Assembly (NCBI GenBank): GCA_017626405.1
Contig: JAGAIS010000001.1
Coordinates: forward strand, 166,885 to 230,884
DNA: 64,000 nt
Origin: Bacilli bacterium
GTDB lineage: Bacteria > Bacillota_I > Bacilli_A > RF39 > UBA660
Direction: 5' to 3'
Shown here: positions 26,743 through 37,764 of the stretch, piece after piece
Layout: every line of letters begins with the position of its first letter
How positions within the stretch are numbered: position 1 is the first letter of the stretch
Translations under genes and position numbers: made by a program
Notes under the pieces: generated by a model
Database searches by the model: none
What the model saw: the letters and a program-made list of their open reading frames with translations, nothing else
Told to the model about the DNA's origin: nothing

Positions 26743-26761
26743 ATTTGTTGTATGAACAAAT
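26743..26761. repeat. inverted repeat in the pcrA promoter region
   Basis: ATTTGTT (26743-26749), spacer GTATG, AACAAAT (26755-26761). No T run follows, so it is not a standard terminator; it sits just upstream of the pcrA -10 and could be an operator. Confidence 0.5.
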
Positions 26762-26768
26762 GTATGTA

Positions 26769-26777
26769 TGATAAAAT
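26769..26777 (+). promoter_or_regulatory. extended -10 promoter TGATAAAAT of pcrA
   Basis: TGA plus TAAAAT 23 bases before pcrA, directly downstream of an inverted repeat. Confidence 0.55.
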
Positions 26778-26800
26778 ATATGAAGTAAAGGAAGATAGAT

Positions 26801-28879
26801 ATGAATTACAAAACAAGTTTAAATAAACAACAACTAGAGGCAGTTAATCATATTGAAGGACCTTGTTTAGTTATGGCTGGAGCTGGATCTGGAAAGACTA
26901 AAGTCTTGACGACGAGAATTGTAAACTTAATTGAGAGTGGAATTAAAGATTATAATATTCTAGCAATTACATTTACTAATAAAGCTGCTAAAGAAATGAG
27001 AGATCGTGTTAATAATATGTATGGCGAAGTCTCATCATTCATTGGTACTTTTCACTCGTTTGGTTTAAAAGTAATTCGCGAAAATTATGAAGCGTGTGGA
27101 CTAGATAAAAATTTTACTATAATTGATGGCGATGATTCGTTGTCTATTATTAAAAAAATATTGAAAAACGATAATATAGATCCTAAGAAGATGAGCCCTT
27201 ATGCCATTCGCAATAAAGTATCTTTTATCAAAAATGAAATGTTAAGTGATGTTGAAATGGATAGAACTTTCAACACTGAATTTGATTCATTGTGTGTTAA
27301 AGTATATCGCAAATATCAAAGTATATTACATGATAGTAATGTAATCGATTTTGATGATTTACTTATGATGCCAGTTAAACTATTTATGGATCATGATGAT
27401 ATATTAGAAAGATATCAAGACCATTATCCATATATATTAATTGATGAGTATCAAGATACTAATCCAGTGCAATATAAACTTTGCAAATTGTTAGCAAGCA
27501 AGATGAGAAATATATTTGTCGTTGGTGATATGAATCAAAGTATCTATGCATTTAGACAAGCAGATTATAAAAATATTATTAATTTTGAACATGACTATCC
27601 AGAATGTGTAACCATTAAGTTAGAAGAGAACTATCGTAGTACAAATAACATCTTAAATGCTGCTAACTGCGTAATTAAAAATAATAAGGAGAGAAAAGAT
27701 CTCAATCTTTGGAGTGAAAGAGGAGATGGTCTTAAAGTAAATTATATTCGTAGTTATGATGAAAGGCATGAGGTAACTGTTGTCATGAATGAGATAGAAA
27801 AACTTATTCATGATGGGTATAAATATCAAGATATTGCAATTCTCTATCGTACTAACGGACAAAGTCGTGTCTTTGAAGAAGGACTGTTAGGTAAGGGAAT
27901 TCCATGCAAAGTAGTGGGTGGCTATTACTTCTATAATAGAAAAGAAATCAAAGACTTAATTGCTTATTTAAGATTGATCTATAATACAAGTGATTCAGTT
28001 TCTCTTACTCGAATTATTAATGTCCCTAAACGAGGAATTGGAGAAGCAGCAGTAAAGGCTTTAGAGACAGAATCTTTAATAAATGGAAGTTCGATGTATG
28101 ATAACTTAAATTCAAAAAAAGAATTAGAGTTTAAATCTCTAATAGAAGATTTGAAGGAATATTCTCTCGAACACAATTTGACAGATTTAATAGATTACAT
28201 TTTGGAAAAAACAGAAATGAAGTCCGAACTTGAAAATGATAAGACATTAGAAAATGAATTAAGACTTGAAAATTTAATGGAATTCAAGTCGATTACAGCT
28301 TCATTCGAGGAAAACTATGGTGTAAGTGATTTAGGAGATTTCCTTGAAAGCATTAGTTTGGTTGCTGATATGAGTCAACATAGAGAAGATGGAAATGAAG
28401 TTACATTAATGACTCTTCATTCGGCAAAAGGTCTTGAGTTTACTGTCGTATTCTTAGTAGGTATGGAAGAAGGAATATTCCCACATTCCAATTCGCTTTT
28501 AGAAGAAAATGGATTAGAAGAGGAAAGAAGACTATGCTATGTTGGAATTACAAGAGCAAAAGAGATATTATATCTAACAAATGCAAAGCGAAGAATGTTA
28601 TATGGTCGTGAGTCAAATAATTTGCCTTCAAGATTTATAGATGAGATTGATCCAAAATATCTTGAAAGATTAGATACAATGAAAGATGAAAGTTCAATTA
28701 ATATTGATAAGATGTATGTTGAAGGAAATAATGAAGATTTAAAAAGTGGGGATACTATAGAACACGAAACTTTAGGAATAGGAGTAATTATAAAAGTCGA
28801 TGGCGATATGATAGATGTAGCATTCAAGACTGGAGTAAAAAAACTTATGAAAAGTCATAAGAGTATAAAGAAGGTGTAA
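26801..28879 (+). CDS. pcrA: UvrD/PcrA superfamily 1A DNA helicase
   Basis: The 692-residue 3'-5' helicase has the Q motif and Walker A MAGAGSGKTKVLTTRI (about 26-41), TFTNKAAKEMRDR, the DEYQDTN box (about 218-224), GDMNQSIYAFR, and the late TLHSAKGLEF and LCYVGITRAKE motifs. It acts in DNA repair and in removing RecA and stalled RNA polymerase. It is shorter than B. subtilis PcrA (about 740), mainly in the C-terminal linker; a small Tudor-like C-terminal domain (about 640-692) is kept. The kinase-like gene begins two bases later. Confidence 0.96.
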   Translation: MNYKTSLNKQQLEAVNHIEGPCLVMAGAGSGKTKVLTTRIVNLIESGIKDYNILAITFTNKAAKEMRDRVNNMYGEVSSFIGTFHSFGLKVIRENYEACGLDKNFTIIDGDDSLSIIKKILKNDNIDPKKMSPYAIRNKVSFIKNEMLSDVEMDRTFNTEFDSLCVKVYRKYQSILHDSNVIDFDDLLMMPVKLFMDHDDILERYQDHYPYILIDEYQDTNPVQYKLCKLLASKMRNIFVVGDMNQSIYAFRQADYKNIINFEHDYPECVTIKLEENYRSTNNILNAANCVIKNNKERKDLNLWSERGDGLKVNYIRSYDERHEVTVVMNEIEKLIHDGYKYQDIAILYRTNGQSRVFEEGLLGKGIPCKVVGGYYFYNRKEIKDLIAYLRLIYNTSDSVSLTRIINVPKRGIGEAAVKALETESLINGSSMYDNLNSKKELEFKSLIEDLKEYSLEHNLTDLIDYILEKTEMKSELENDKTLENELRLENLMEFKSITASFEENYGVSDLGDFLESISLVADMSQHREDGNEVTLMTLHSAKGLEFTVVFLVGMEEGIFPHSNSLLEENGLEEERRLCYVGITRAKEILYLTNAKRRMLYGRESNNLPSRFIDEIDPKYLERLDTMKDESSINIDKMYVEGNNEDLKSGDTIEHETLGIGVIIKVDGDMIDVAFKTGVKKLMKSHKSIKKV

Positions 28880-28881
28880 TT

Positions 28882-29805
28882 ATGAAAATAGATCCGAGCG
28901 TACCACTACATTTAACTAGAGAAGAAGCGAGGAATATAATATTAAAGAATTCTTCTTATGGAACTGATGGAAAAGTGTTTAGATTAAATAGTAATTATTT
29001 AATTAAGTTATATCATAGTAAAATTGAAAAATTATTATCCAAAGAAGAGGAAAAAATTCCTTTAATAGAAGATGATAGTGATATAAAAATATATCAACCA
29101 AATACAATAGAATTTAAAAATAAACCAATTGATGAAATGATTTATTATTATGTTGATGAAGAGGGAACTGATGCTCCTCTTCGAATTAGAAGTGCAGAAG
29201 CAATAAAGATGGCATCGGAAAGACAAAGTCGAGTTCTAAAAACTCATTTGCCAAAAAATGCAGTATATATAAATGGTCAATTTGCAGGTTGCATACTTCT
29301 TGCTGAACATGGTTTGCAAATTCATAATTTGACGGGACTTCCTTTGAGTTATAAAAAGAAAATTATGAAGAAAGTACTAGAAAATATATCGGAATTATTT
29401 GATAACTGCATTTATCATATTGAAATGTTTAATAAACCTCATTCGAAAAATTCGATACTTGTTCATAAAGATGGTTTTATGGAAGAAGTTGGACATTCTC
29501 ATGTATTAGTAAATCCTATAACATTAACTCCAAAGATAATAGATTTGGATGGTAAATCAACGAGATATACTACAAAACCCAATAAAGATTTAGAAAAAAT
29601 GTCTATGGAAGGAATTTGTATGTTAATGATAGAATTCTTACTTGCTGTTGATTTAGATGAGTATAATGAAGTATCTGACTTGGCATACCTTCTCGAAGAA
29701 ATAGGTGTAAAGGCTGAATATATTGATAGTTTGAGTGATTTTGATATGACTTTAGAAGAAGCAAAAGATTTTGTTGATTCTTTGGAAAATATAAAGACAT
29801 TATAG
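28882..29805 (+). CDS. protein-kinase-fold-like protein, function unknown
   Basis: The 307-residue protein shows a kinase-like order: a glycine strand GTDGKVFRLNSNYLIKLYH (about 34-52) with a possible ATP-binding Lys, a catalytic-loop-like segment YHIEMFNKPHSKNSILV (about 182-198), and KIIDLDGKS (about 225-233) in the DFG position. The HRD aspartate is replaced (HIEM), so activity is doubtful. I infer an atypical or pseudo kinase. It is co-transcribed with pcrA (two-base gap) and followed 14 bases later by a nucleotidyltransferase. Confidence 0.55.
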   Translation: MKIDPSVPLHLTREEARNIILKNSSYGTDGKVFRLNSNYLIKLYHSKIEKLLSKEEEKIPLIEDDSDIKIYQPNTIEFKNKPIDEMIYYYVDEEGTDAPLRIRSAEAIKMASERQSRVLKTHLPKNAVYINGQFAGCILLAEHGLQIHNLTGLPLSYKKKIMKKVLENISELFDNCIYHIEMFNKPHSKNSILVHKDGFMEEVGHSHVLVNPITLTPKIIDLDGKSTRYTTKPNKDLEKMSMEGICMLMIEFLLAVDLDEYNEVSDLAYLLEEIGVKAEYIDSLSDFDMTLEEAKDFVDSLENIKTL

Positions 29806-29819
29806 AAAGGTAGATAAAA

Positions 29820-30716
29820 ATGGAAGAAAAAACATTAGTTGTACTTGCTGCCGGTATGGGCAGTAGATTTGGAGGAATGAAGCAAATTGAACCTGTTGGT
29901 CCAAATGGAGAATTTTTGATTGATTATTCAATTTATTCTGCTGTTCGTTATGGATTTAACAAAGTTGTATTTGTTATTAAAGAAGAAAATTATGATGTAT
30001 TTAAAAATACGATAGGAAGTAGAATTGAAGGTAAGGTAAAAATAGAATATGCTTTTCAAAAGTTAGAGGATATACCTCTAGGATTTGATATACCTGATGG
30101 AAGAGTAAAACCTTGGGGGACTGCTCATGCAGTCTATGCTGCACGCGATTATATAAATGGAAACTTTGGTGTCATTACTGCTGATGATTTCTATGGTGAT
30201 GATGCATTTAAAGTATTGTCTGAACATTTGAGTAATTCAAATAACTATTGTGTTGTAGGATATAATATAGGAGATACTTTATCTAAGAATGGTGCTGTTA
30301 AACGCGGTGTAATTATTCATGAAAATGGAGTAGTTAAATCGATTGTTGAATCTTCTTGTATGCTAGAAGGAGAAAAGGTAAAATGTACTCCGCTTGATGA
30401 AACAAAAGACTCGTTTTATGTTGAAAAAGATCATCCTGTATCAATGCTATTAAATGGATTTACAACAGAAATACTTACAACAATTGGAAATGATATGGAA
30501 AGTGCATTTAAGAATAATCAAGATAAATTATTAGATTATGAAATGCTTTTACCAGACATTATGGACCAAGATATTGAAAATGGTAAAACTATTGATGTCG
30601 TATCGACAACTGCAAAATGGATGGGAATGACTTATCGCGAAGATACGGAAAATGTTAAAAATTTCATTGCACAAGAAATTGAAGATGGAGTATATCCAAA
30701 AAATTTGTGGAATTAA
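29820..30716 (+). CDS. sugar-phosphate nucleotidyltransferase-like protein
   Basis: The 298-residue protein starts with the NTP-transferase loop LAAGMGSRFGGMKQIEPVG (about 9-27), contains WGTAHAVYAARDYI and the metal-binding TADDFYGDDAF, all in the GalU/RfbA-like fold. It probably activates a sugar or alditol phosphate with a nucleotide for surface polymer synthesis; the substrate is unknown. It is the third gene of the pcrA run and ends before a long-stem terminator. The ribosome site is GAAAGGTAG. Confidence 0.85.
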   Translation: MEEKTLVVLAAGMGSRFGGMKQIEPVGPNGEFLIDYSIYSAVRYGFNKVVFVIKEENYDVFKNTIGSRIEGKVKIEYAFQKLEDIPLGFDIPDGRVKPWGTAHAVYAARDYINGNFGVITADDFYGDDAFKVLSEHLSNSNNYCVVGYNIGDTLSKNGAVKRGVIIHENGVVKSIVESSCMLEGEKVKCTPLDETKDSFYVEKDHPVSMLLNGFTTEILTTIGNDMESAFKNNQDKLLDYEMLLPDIMDQDIENGKTIDVVSTTAKWMGMTYREDTENVKNFIAQEIEDGVYPKNLWN

Positions 30717-30728
30717 AATAATCATGAC

Positions 30729-30770
30729 AAAAAGTAGACAATAGGAAAAATATGCAATGGTCTACTTTTT
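30729..30770 (+). terminator. intrinsic terminator with large loop
   Basis: AAAAAGTAGAC (30729-30739) pairs perfectly with GTCTACTTTTT (30760-30770) across a 20-base loop. Confidence 0.8.
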
Positions 30771-30773
30771 CTA

Positions 30774-30782
30774 TGCTATAAT
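30774..30782 (+). promoter_or_regulatory. extended -10 promoter TGCTATAAT
   Basis: TGC plus TATAAT three bases after the terminator stem, 20 bases before ATG 30803. Confidence 0.7.
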
Positions 30783-30802
30783 GATATAGAGGAGTTGAGT
30801 TT

Positions 30803-31060
30803 ATGAATAATCAAAATAATCAAGTTAATATACCTAGTGAATATAAACCTATTTCAATGTGGGGATATTTTGGATATCAAATACTATTTGCTATTCCAAT
30901 TATTGGTTTTATTCTATTACTTGTATTTGCTTTAGGTGGAACTAAAAATATCAACTTGAAGAATTTTGCTAGATCTTATTTTTGTTTATTTATAATTGTG
31001 ATAGTAATATTAATTTTACTTACTATATTTGGTGCAGCTAGTTATTTTACTATTTCTTAA
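30803..31060 (+). CDS. small two-helix membrane protein
   Basis: The 85-residue protein has a short hydrophilic Asn/Gln N-terminus and two transmembrane helices (about 22-44 and 59-82) linked by a basic loop KNINLKNFARSY. The ISMWGYFGYQILFAIPIIGFI pattern recurs in small membrane proteins of gut Firmicutes, without known function. It is a single-gene unit with GAGGAG-type ribosome site, promoter and terminator. Confidence 0.7.
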   Translation: MNNQNNQVNIPSEYKPISMWGYFGYQILFAIPIIGFILLLVFALGGTKNINLKNFARSYFCLFIIVIVILILLTIFGAASYFTIS

Positions 31061-31081
31061 AAGGTCAAATTGACCTTTTTT
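31059..31081 (+). terminator. intrinsic terminator
   Basis: AAAAGGTCA (31059-31067) pairs with TGACCTTTT (31071-31079), with T continuing; it overlaps the stop codon. Confidence 0.85.
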
Positions 31082-31126
31082 ATTTTTGAATTAGCATATA
31101 TTTTTAGTGAGTATATAATGCTTTTT

Positions 31127-31135
31127 TGGTATAAT
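31127..31135 (+). promoter_or_regulatory. extended -10 promoter TGGTATAAT of ligA
   Basis: TGG plus TATAAT 17 bases before GTG 31153, so the RNA would start next to the AGGTGAT ribosome site. Another TATAAT is at 31113-31118. Confidence 0.65.
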
Positions 31136-31143
31136 AATATTAG

Positions 31144-33144
<2,001 letters not shown>

Positions 33145-33183
33145 TATAGAATAGGGGAGATGCTTTGCATTTCTCTTTGATTA

Positions 33184-33192
33184 TGTTATTAT
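33184..33192 (+). promoter_or_regulatory. extended -10 promoter TGTTATTAT
   Basis: TGT plus TATTAT 25 bases before ATG 33218. A weak bulged stem (GAGATGC with GCATTTCTC near 33156-33175) lies just upstream and may end ligA transcripts. Confidence 0.55.
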
Positions 33193-33217
33193 AGAACATA
33201 TTTTGGGAGACAGTAAG

Positions 33218-34234
33218 ATGGAATTAACTAATGGAGTAAAAGAATACTTAGATGAAATAGTAAAAAAGGACACAAATTTTTTGGTTCTAATTTATGGTAG
33301 TAGTGCTACTGGACATTCTAATAATTCAAGCGATTTGGATATTTTCGTGCTTGGAACATTTGAATCTAGTTTTCGAAGGTCCATAGTAGTAGATGGAAGA
33401 GAATTAGAAATTAATTATACTGATATATTGTCAATTGAAAGTCTCATTGATAAAAGTATAAAAGATAATAATTCTTATTATGAATCTTTATTCAATAATA
33501 ACATTGTACTTAAAGATACAGAAATGTTTGTAGATAGATATAGAGATTACATTAGAACTGCTAAGAGTATTTTGAAGAGTGAACCTCGAAAAATGCCTAT
33601 GCGCAATAAATATTTACTATATAGCTTATATAGAGACTTTAGAAAGTATGAAGATTTATATAGTTATTTCAATTTCCTTGATGAAATTCGTATGACTTAT
33701 TCGTATATGAATAATTATTCTACTTTAAATGTCTCTAAAGTCTATGATATGTATAATGATTATGTACGTGCAACTCAAGACTATTGTCTTTCTCTTCCTA
33801 GTGAAGAATTTATTAGTCACTTTGATTCATCTATTAGAAATCCCTTAGATAAATATGAATTGGAATACTTAATGAAGAGTGTTGGATATGATCCTCTAAC
33901 AATTGTAAGAGAATATGACTTTTTTAACTATATAGATAATCAGAGAAAAAAGTCTATATTAATTCATATGAATAAGATGATAACTAGGGCAATTAGAATG
34001 TTAGTTGAAAACAATACCTACATGGACTATGTCTATCATGTTTTATTAAATCATCTATATCGCTTTTTTGAAGAAATATATGGAAGTGTTACGGAAGAGT
34101 TTCTATGTGTGTTCGATTCAGCAAAACAAGAAATGAATAATTATTCAAAGATTGAATTTTTGAAACAATTATTTTCTTTACTAGAAGGCAAATATGCGTT
34201 TGATTATAAAAACTATACTTTATATTTTAGATAA
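33218..34234 (+). CDS. nucleotidyltransferase-fold protein
   Basis: I choose ATG 33218 with GGGAG upstream over TTG 33203. The 338-residue protein begins with a minimal nucleotidyltransferase domain: LIYGSSATGHSNNSSDLDIF (about 22-41), the G-S-x-D-x-D signature of KNTase/MNT-like enzymes, and a later Glu/Asn strand GRELEINYTD in the third catalytic position. The remaining 230 residues look helical and are unassigned. It may adenylylate a small molecule, RNA or protein. No HEPN partner gene is adjacent, so I do not call it a toxin-antitoxin member. Confidence 0.65.
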   Translation: MELTNGVKEYLDEIVKKDTNFLVLIYGSSATGHSNNSSDLDIFVLGTFESSFRRSIVVDGRELEINYTDILSIESLIDKSIKDNNSYYESLFNNNIVLKDTEMFVDRYRDYIRTAKSILKSEPRKMPMRNKYLLYSLYRDFRKYEDLYSYFNFLDEIRMTYSYMNNYSTLNVSKVYDMYNDYVRATQDYCLSLPSEEFISHFDSSIRNPLDKYELEYLMKSVGYDPLTIVREYDFFNYIDNQRKKSILIHMNKMITRAIRMLVENNTYMDYVYHVLLNHLYRFFEEIYGSVTEEFLCVFDSAKQEMNNYSKIEFLKQLFSLLEGKYAFDYKNYTLYFR

Positions 34235-34264
34235 TACTGAATTGATTAAGTTAATATAATGTAG

Positions 34265-34270
34265 TATAAT
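34265..34270 (+). promoter_or_regulatory. -10 promoter element
   Basis: TATAAT 26 bases before ATG 34297; another TATAAT lies at 34255-34260. No clear -35. Confidence 0.45.
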
Positions 34271-34296
34271 TATTTTACTATTTAAGGGTGATTTTT

Positions 34297-34794
34297 ATGT
34301 TTAAGAAATTTAAAAAGTTTTATAAGTACAATAGAATTTACTGTATTCTTATGATGATATCTCTATTCTGTTTTTTACTTATGGGAACTGGAGTTATCGT
34401 CTATTTTGTGAGTCAAATCAATACTAGCAAATATGGTAGTAGACTTAATGGTATAGATGATTTTAATCAAGAGGAGATAATTAAAAAATTAGAAAATAGT
34501 TATACTGATGCTAAGATATTGGAAAAAAATATTAGATTTCAAGGAAAAATAATATATATAGAGTTATCAATGGAACCAACAACAACTAATGAAGAAATTC
34601 AAACTATTTGTACAGCAAGTTTAAGTGCTATTAGTGATGAAGAAAAAGCTTTCTTCGATCTTCAGTTTATTGCTAAAAGAGAGGGATTAACTCCATATAT
34701 GGGAAGTAAAAATCATAGTAAGGGCAATATTACTTGGGGCAACTATAGTTTTGATGCTACGACTTCAACAACTACGACCAAGAAAAAGAAATAG
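34297..34794 (+). CDS. hypothetical single-pass membrane protein
   Basis: I choose ATG 34297 behind AGGGTGATT. The 165-residue product has a basic N-terminus, one membrane helix (about 15-40) and an extracytoplasmic domain, ending in a Ser/Thr run and four lysines. I recognise no domain. It precedes the sensor gene by 21 bases and probably shares its transcript. Confidence 0.65.
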   Translation: MFKKFKKFYKYNRIYCILMMISLFCFLLMGTGVIVYFVSQINTSKYGSRLNGIDDFNQEEIIKKLENSYTDAKILEKNIRFQGKIIYIELSMEPTTTNEEIQTICTASLSAISDEEKAFFDLQFIAKREGLTPYMGSKNHSKGNITWGNYSFDATTSTTTTKKKK

Positions 34795-34815
34795 TGAGAA
34801 TAAATAGAGGTTTTT

Positions 34816-36855
34816 ATGAAAAAGAAGAAGAGAATATTATTAATAGTAGTAATTGCTACTGTTCTTGTCTTTGGAATAGGTATTGCTTTATATCATGCTC
34901 TAATTGATGAGAATAGTTTATCAATTAATGAAAAGAAATGGCTTGATAATAATTCTAACAATGTAATTCAGATAAGTATCCCAAATGATATTCCTGTTTT
35001 TGGAAGTACTGGTGAGGGAGTATTCTTTGATTATATTGAATATTTAAATAAACAAACTAACTTAAATATCAGTAAGAATATGGTGTCTTATCATTCGACT
35101 CCTTCGGGTTATCACTTTGAAATCAATGATAAATATGATGGCAATGAATTATTATTATTTAAGGATCATTTTGTTCTAGTAAGTAAAAATAATGGCGTTT
35201 TTAGTGATGATAATATATTATCTTTAAAACCTGGAATTGTTAATAGTACTAAAGATATGGTTACGAAGTATTACAATACCAATAGTGAGTCATTTACGAT
35301 GTATGAATCATATGCAAAGATTACAGAAGATTTGGGTAATGGCAATCTTCAATATGCATTAGTTCCATTAAATGAATATAAAGATGAAATAATAGCAGAT
35401 AATATCAATATATTATTTCATGTATCTGATTTAAATAAATACTATTATTATAAATTGGGCGATGATCCAATGCTTAATAGTATAATGAAGAAGACTTTTA
35501 ATAGTTTTAGGGATTCTTTATTTGAAGAATCTTATAATGAAAATAACTATAAATTATTTATTAATAACTTAAAAATAACAGAAGCTGAAGAAGATTCTCT
35601 AACTAACAAAGTATATCATTATGGATTTGTAGAAAATCGTCCTTATGAAATACTTACTGGAGGAAATTATGGGGGAATCACAGCTGACTATCTAAGACTT
35701 TTTGAAGATTTTTCAAAAGTAGAATTCACATATAAAAAGTATAAAACTACTGAGGAGTTAGCTGAAGCAGCAATTAATAATAAAATAGATTTATACTATA
35801 ATTACTATAATTTAATAACTAATTTTGTCGATTGTGGAAGCTTAAAAGAGATTAGTTATTATGTTGTTGCCCACAATAAAATAGATTTAAGTCTTTCTAA
35901 TATTAATGGACTATCTTATCGCGATGTCTATGTTCAGAAGAATTCTTATTTGTTTGATTTGCTTAATGATTTAGACAATGTCAATATAATAACTTATTCA
36001 AATTCTAACGAATTGAAAAAGATATTAAATAAAGAGAGTATAATTATTGTCGATAGTAATACGTATAATTATTATATAAATAAATTATCAAATGATTATA
36101 CTGTTAGATTAAGAGGATATGTCGATGATGAAACTTATTCATTTAGATATAAAAGTGATACTGATACTTTCTATAAATTATTTAATGCATATACTAAAAC
36201 ACTTGATTCTAATGATGTTATAAGAACGGGAATGATTTCTTATAATAAGGTAGATCGCGATGGCAAGTTTGTCGGTACGTTGGCTAAATATATTTTAATA
36301 ATTGTATTTGGATCATTTATAGCTATTCTATTTATTAAGAAGAAGAGCAAGAATATAAAACTTAATACTAAGGTTAAAAAAGAAGATAGGTTAAAATATA
36401 TAGATTTATTAACATCGCTAAAGAATAGAAACTACTATAATGAGAAGATACATACATGGAATAAAAATACGATTTATCCACAAACTGTAATTGTAATGGA
36501 TATAAATCGCGTTAAAGAATTAAATGATTCTTATGGACACGAAGAGGGAGATAAACAGATTCAAGCTGTTGCTAATATACTAATAAAGACTCAAATAGAT
36601 AATTCGGAGATTATTAGAACTGATGGCAATGAATTTTTCGTATATCTAATTGGTTATTCAGAAAAACAAATTTTAACATATATGAAAAAGTTAGTTAAAG
36701 AATTTAAAAAACTTCCGTATGATTCAGGTGTTGCTATGGGATTTAGCATGATTCTTGATGATACTAAGTTAATAGAAGATGCATTTAACGAGGCTAGTAT
36801 TCAAATGCGTGATAATAAAGAATCAGAAGAGGAAAAAAATGACAAAAAAATTTAA
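34816..36855 (+). CDS. membrane sensor: tandem solute-binding domains, TM, variant GGDEF
   Basis: The 679-residue protein has an N-terminal membrane helix (about 5-28), two consecutive SBP_bac_3-like periplasmic domains (about 38-235 and 255-470; each starts with the E-x-x-W-L or Y-x-F-V-E-N-R-P type pattern), a second helix (about 492-512) and a cytoplasmic GGDEF domain (about 525-670). Ligand binding outside should control the domain inside. The domain keeps LTSLKNRNYY and NDSYGHEEGD but has DGNEF instead of GGDEF, and no RxxD inhibitory site, so cyclase activity is doubtful. The last 17 bases overlap brkB. Confidence 0.85.
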   Translation: MKKKKRILLIVVIATVLVFGIGIALYHALIDENSLSINEKKWLDNNSNNVIQISIPNDIPVFGSTGEGVFFDYIEYLNKQTNLNISKNMVSYHSTPSGYHFEINDKYDGNELLLFKDHFVLVSKNNGVFSDDNILSLKPGIVNSTKDMVTKYYNTNSESFTMYESYAKITEDLGNGNLQYALVPLNEYKDEIIADNINILFHVSDLNKYYYYKLGDDPMLNSIMKKTFNSFRDSLFEESYNENNYKLFINNLKITEAEEDSLTNKVYHYGFVENRPYEILTGGNYGGITADYLRLFEDFSKVEFTYKKYKTTEELAEAAINNKIDLYYNYYNLITNFVDCGSLKEISYYVVAHNKIDLSLSNINGLSYRDVYVQKNSYLFDLLNDLDNVNIITYSNSNELKKILNKESIIIVDSNTYNYYINKLSNDYTVRLRGYVDDETYSFRYKSDTDTFYKLFNAYTKTLDSNDVIRTGMISYNKVDRDGKFVGTLAKYILIIVFGSFIAILFIKKKSKNIKLNTKVKKEDRLKYIDLLTSLKNRNYYNEKIHTWNKNTIYPQTVIVMDINRVKELNDSYGHEEGDKQIQAVANILIKTQIDNSEIIRTDGNEFFVYLIGYSEKQILTYMKKLVKEFKKLPYDSGVAMGFSMILDDTKLIEDAFNEASIQMRDNKESEEEKNDKKI

Positions 36856-37714
36856 TTATTTAACTAAACAAACGAGAGATAATCTAATTCAATATTTAAA
36901 AAAATTGGTTACTATTATAAAGAAACCTGAAATGGGAGTTCTTCCTGGTCAAATTGCGTTCTCGGTGATTCTTTCAATCGTTCCGATTATAACTCTTTTA
37001 GGGTTTGTTGCATCTTTGGTAGGAATTAATATGGATACTATCATATCCAGTTTAAATAGCATAATTCCTGGAGGTGCAGAAGGGTTTAGACCTTTGCTTG
37101 ATGGTTCTAATATCGATGTTCGATTAACTTTGATATTTATATGGATGTTTTACTTGGCAAGCAATGGTTGTAATTCAATAATACTTGCGAGCAATACAAT
37201 ATATGGTATTAACAAATCGGGATGGTTGAGTCGAAGAATTAAAGCTATATTTATGACGATAGCAATAATCATTATATTTCTTTTTATGCTAATAGTTCCA
37301 GCATTTGGATCAAGATTTGTAGAACTGTTCAGCAATACATCTTTCTATAGTCAAATAAGTATGGCATACAATGTATTAAAAGGACCTCTTACTTGGTTGA
37401 TAATGTTTATATTTATTCGAACTTTCTATGAATTTGCACCAGACCGTGTAAGAAAGAATTCTCATATCAATACTGGTGCGATATTTACGACAATTGGTTG
37501 GATAATAATCACGTTTATCTATAGTCAATTGTCACTAAATATGACTAATTATAACTTGTTCTATGGAGCATTATCAAACATTGCTTTCCTTATGATTTGG
37601 CTATATTTTATGGCATTTATCTTTGTAATTGGACTAGTGCTAAATTATGGTGCTGAACAGGATCAAGTGACAATGGAAGAAACTGGAGCGGTTAAAATAA
37701 TTAAAGATAGATAA
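36839..37714 (+). CDS. YihY/BrkB family membrane protein
   Basis: I choose ATG 36839, with GAGG upstream inside the sensor gene, because the family's conserved region starts there. The 291-residue protein has about six membrane helices and the family blocks MGVLPGQIAFSVILSIVPI and WLSRRIKAIFMT. BrkB-like proteins were once called ribonuclease BN; they are membrane proteins of unknown transport role. It overlaps the sensor gene by 17 bases and ends in a strong terminator. Confidence 0.9.
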   Translation: MTKKFNYLTKQTRDNLIQYLKKLVTIIKKPEMGVLPGQIAFSVILSIVPIITLLGFVASLVGINMDTIISSLNSIIPGGAEGFRPLLDGSNIDVRLTLIFIWMFYLASNGCNSIILASNTIYGINKSGWLSRRIKAIFMTIAIIIIFLFMLIVPAFGSRFVELFSNTSFYSQISMAYNVLKGPLTWLIMFIFIRTFYEFAPDRVRKNSHINTGAIFTTIGWIIITFIYSQLSLNMTNYNLFYGALSNIAFLMIWLYFMAFIFVIGLVLNYGAEQDQVTMEETGAVKIIKDR

Positions 37715-37729
37715 TTCTATCTTTTTTTT
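37703..37729 (+). terminator. intrinsic terminator after brkB
   Basis: AAAGATAGA (37703-37711) pairs with TCTATCTTT (37716-37724), loop TAAT holding part of the stop region, then T run. Confidence 0.9.
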
Positions 37730-37738
37730 ATTTTTAAG

Positions 37739-37747
37739 TGTTATAAT
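37739..37747 (+). promoter_or_regulatory. extended -10 promoter TGTTATAAT of corA-like gene
   Basis: Exact motif, 17 bases before ATG 37765, shortly after the terminator. Confidence 0.75.
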
Positions 37748-37764
37748 TATTATAAGGTGATGAT

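Noticed and set aside
33218..34794. Nucleotidyltransferase plus next gene as a MNT/HEPN toxin-antitoxin pair
   Set aside because: The neighbour is a membrane-anchored protein without a HEPN motif, and the nucleotidyltransferase is far longer than a MNT antitoxin.
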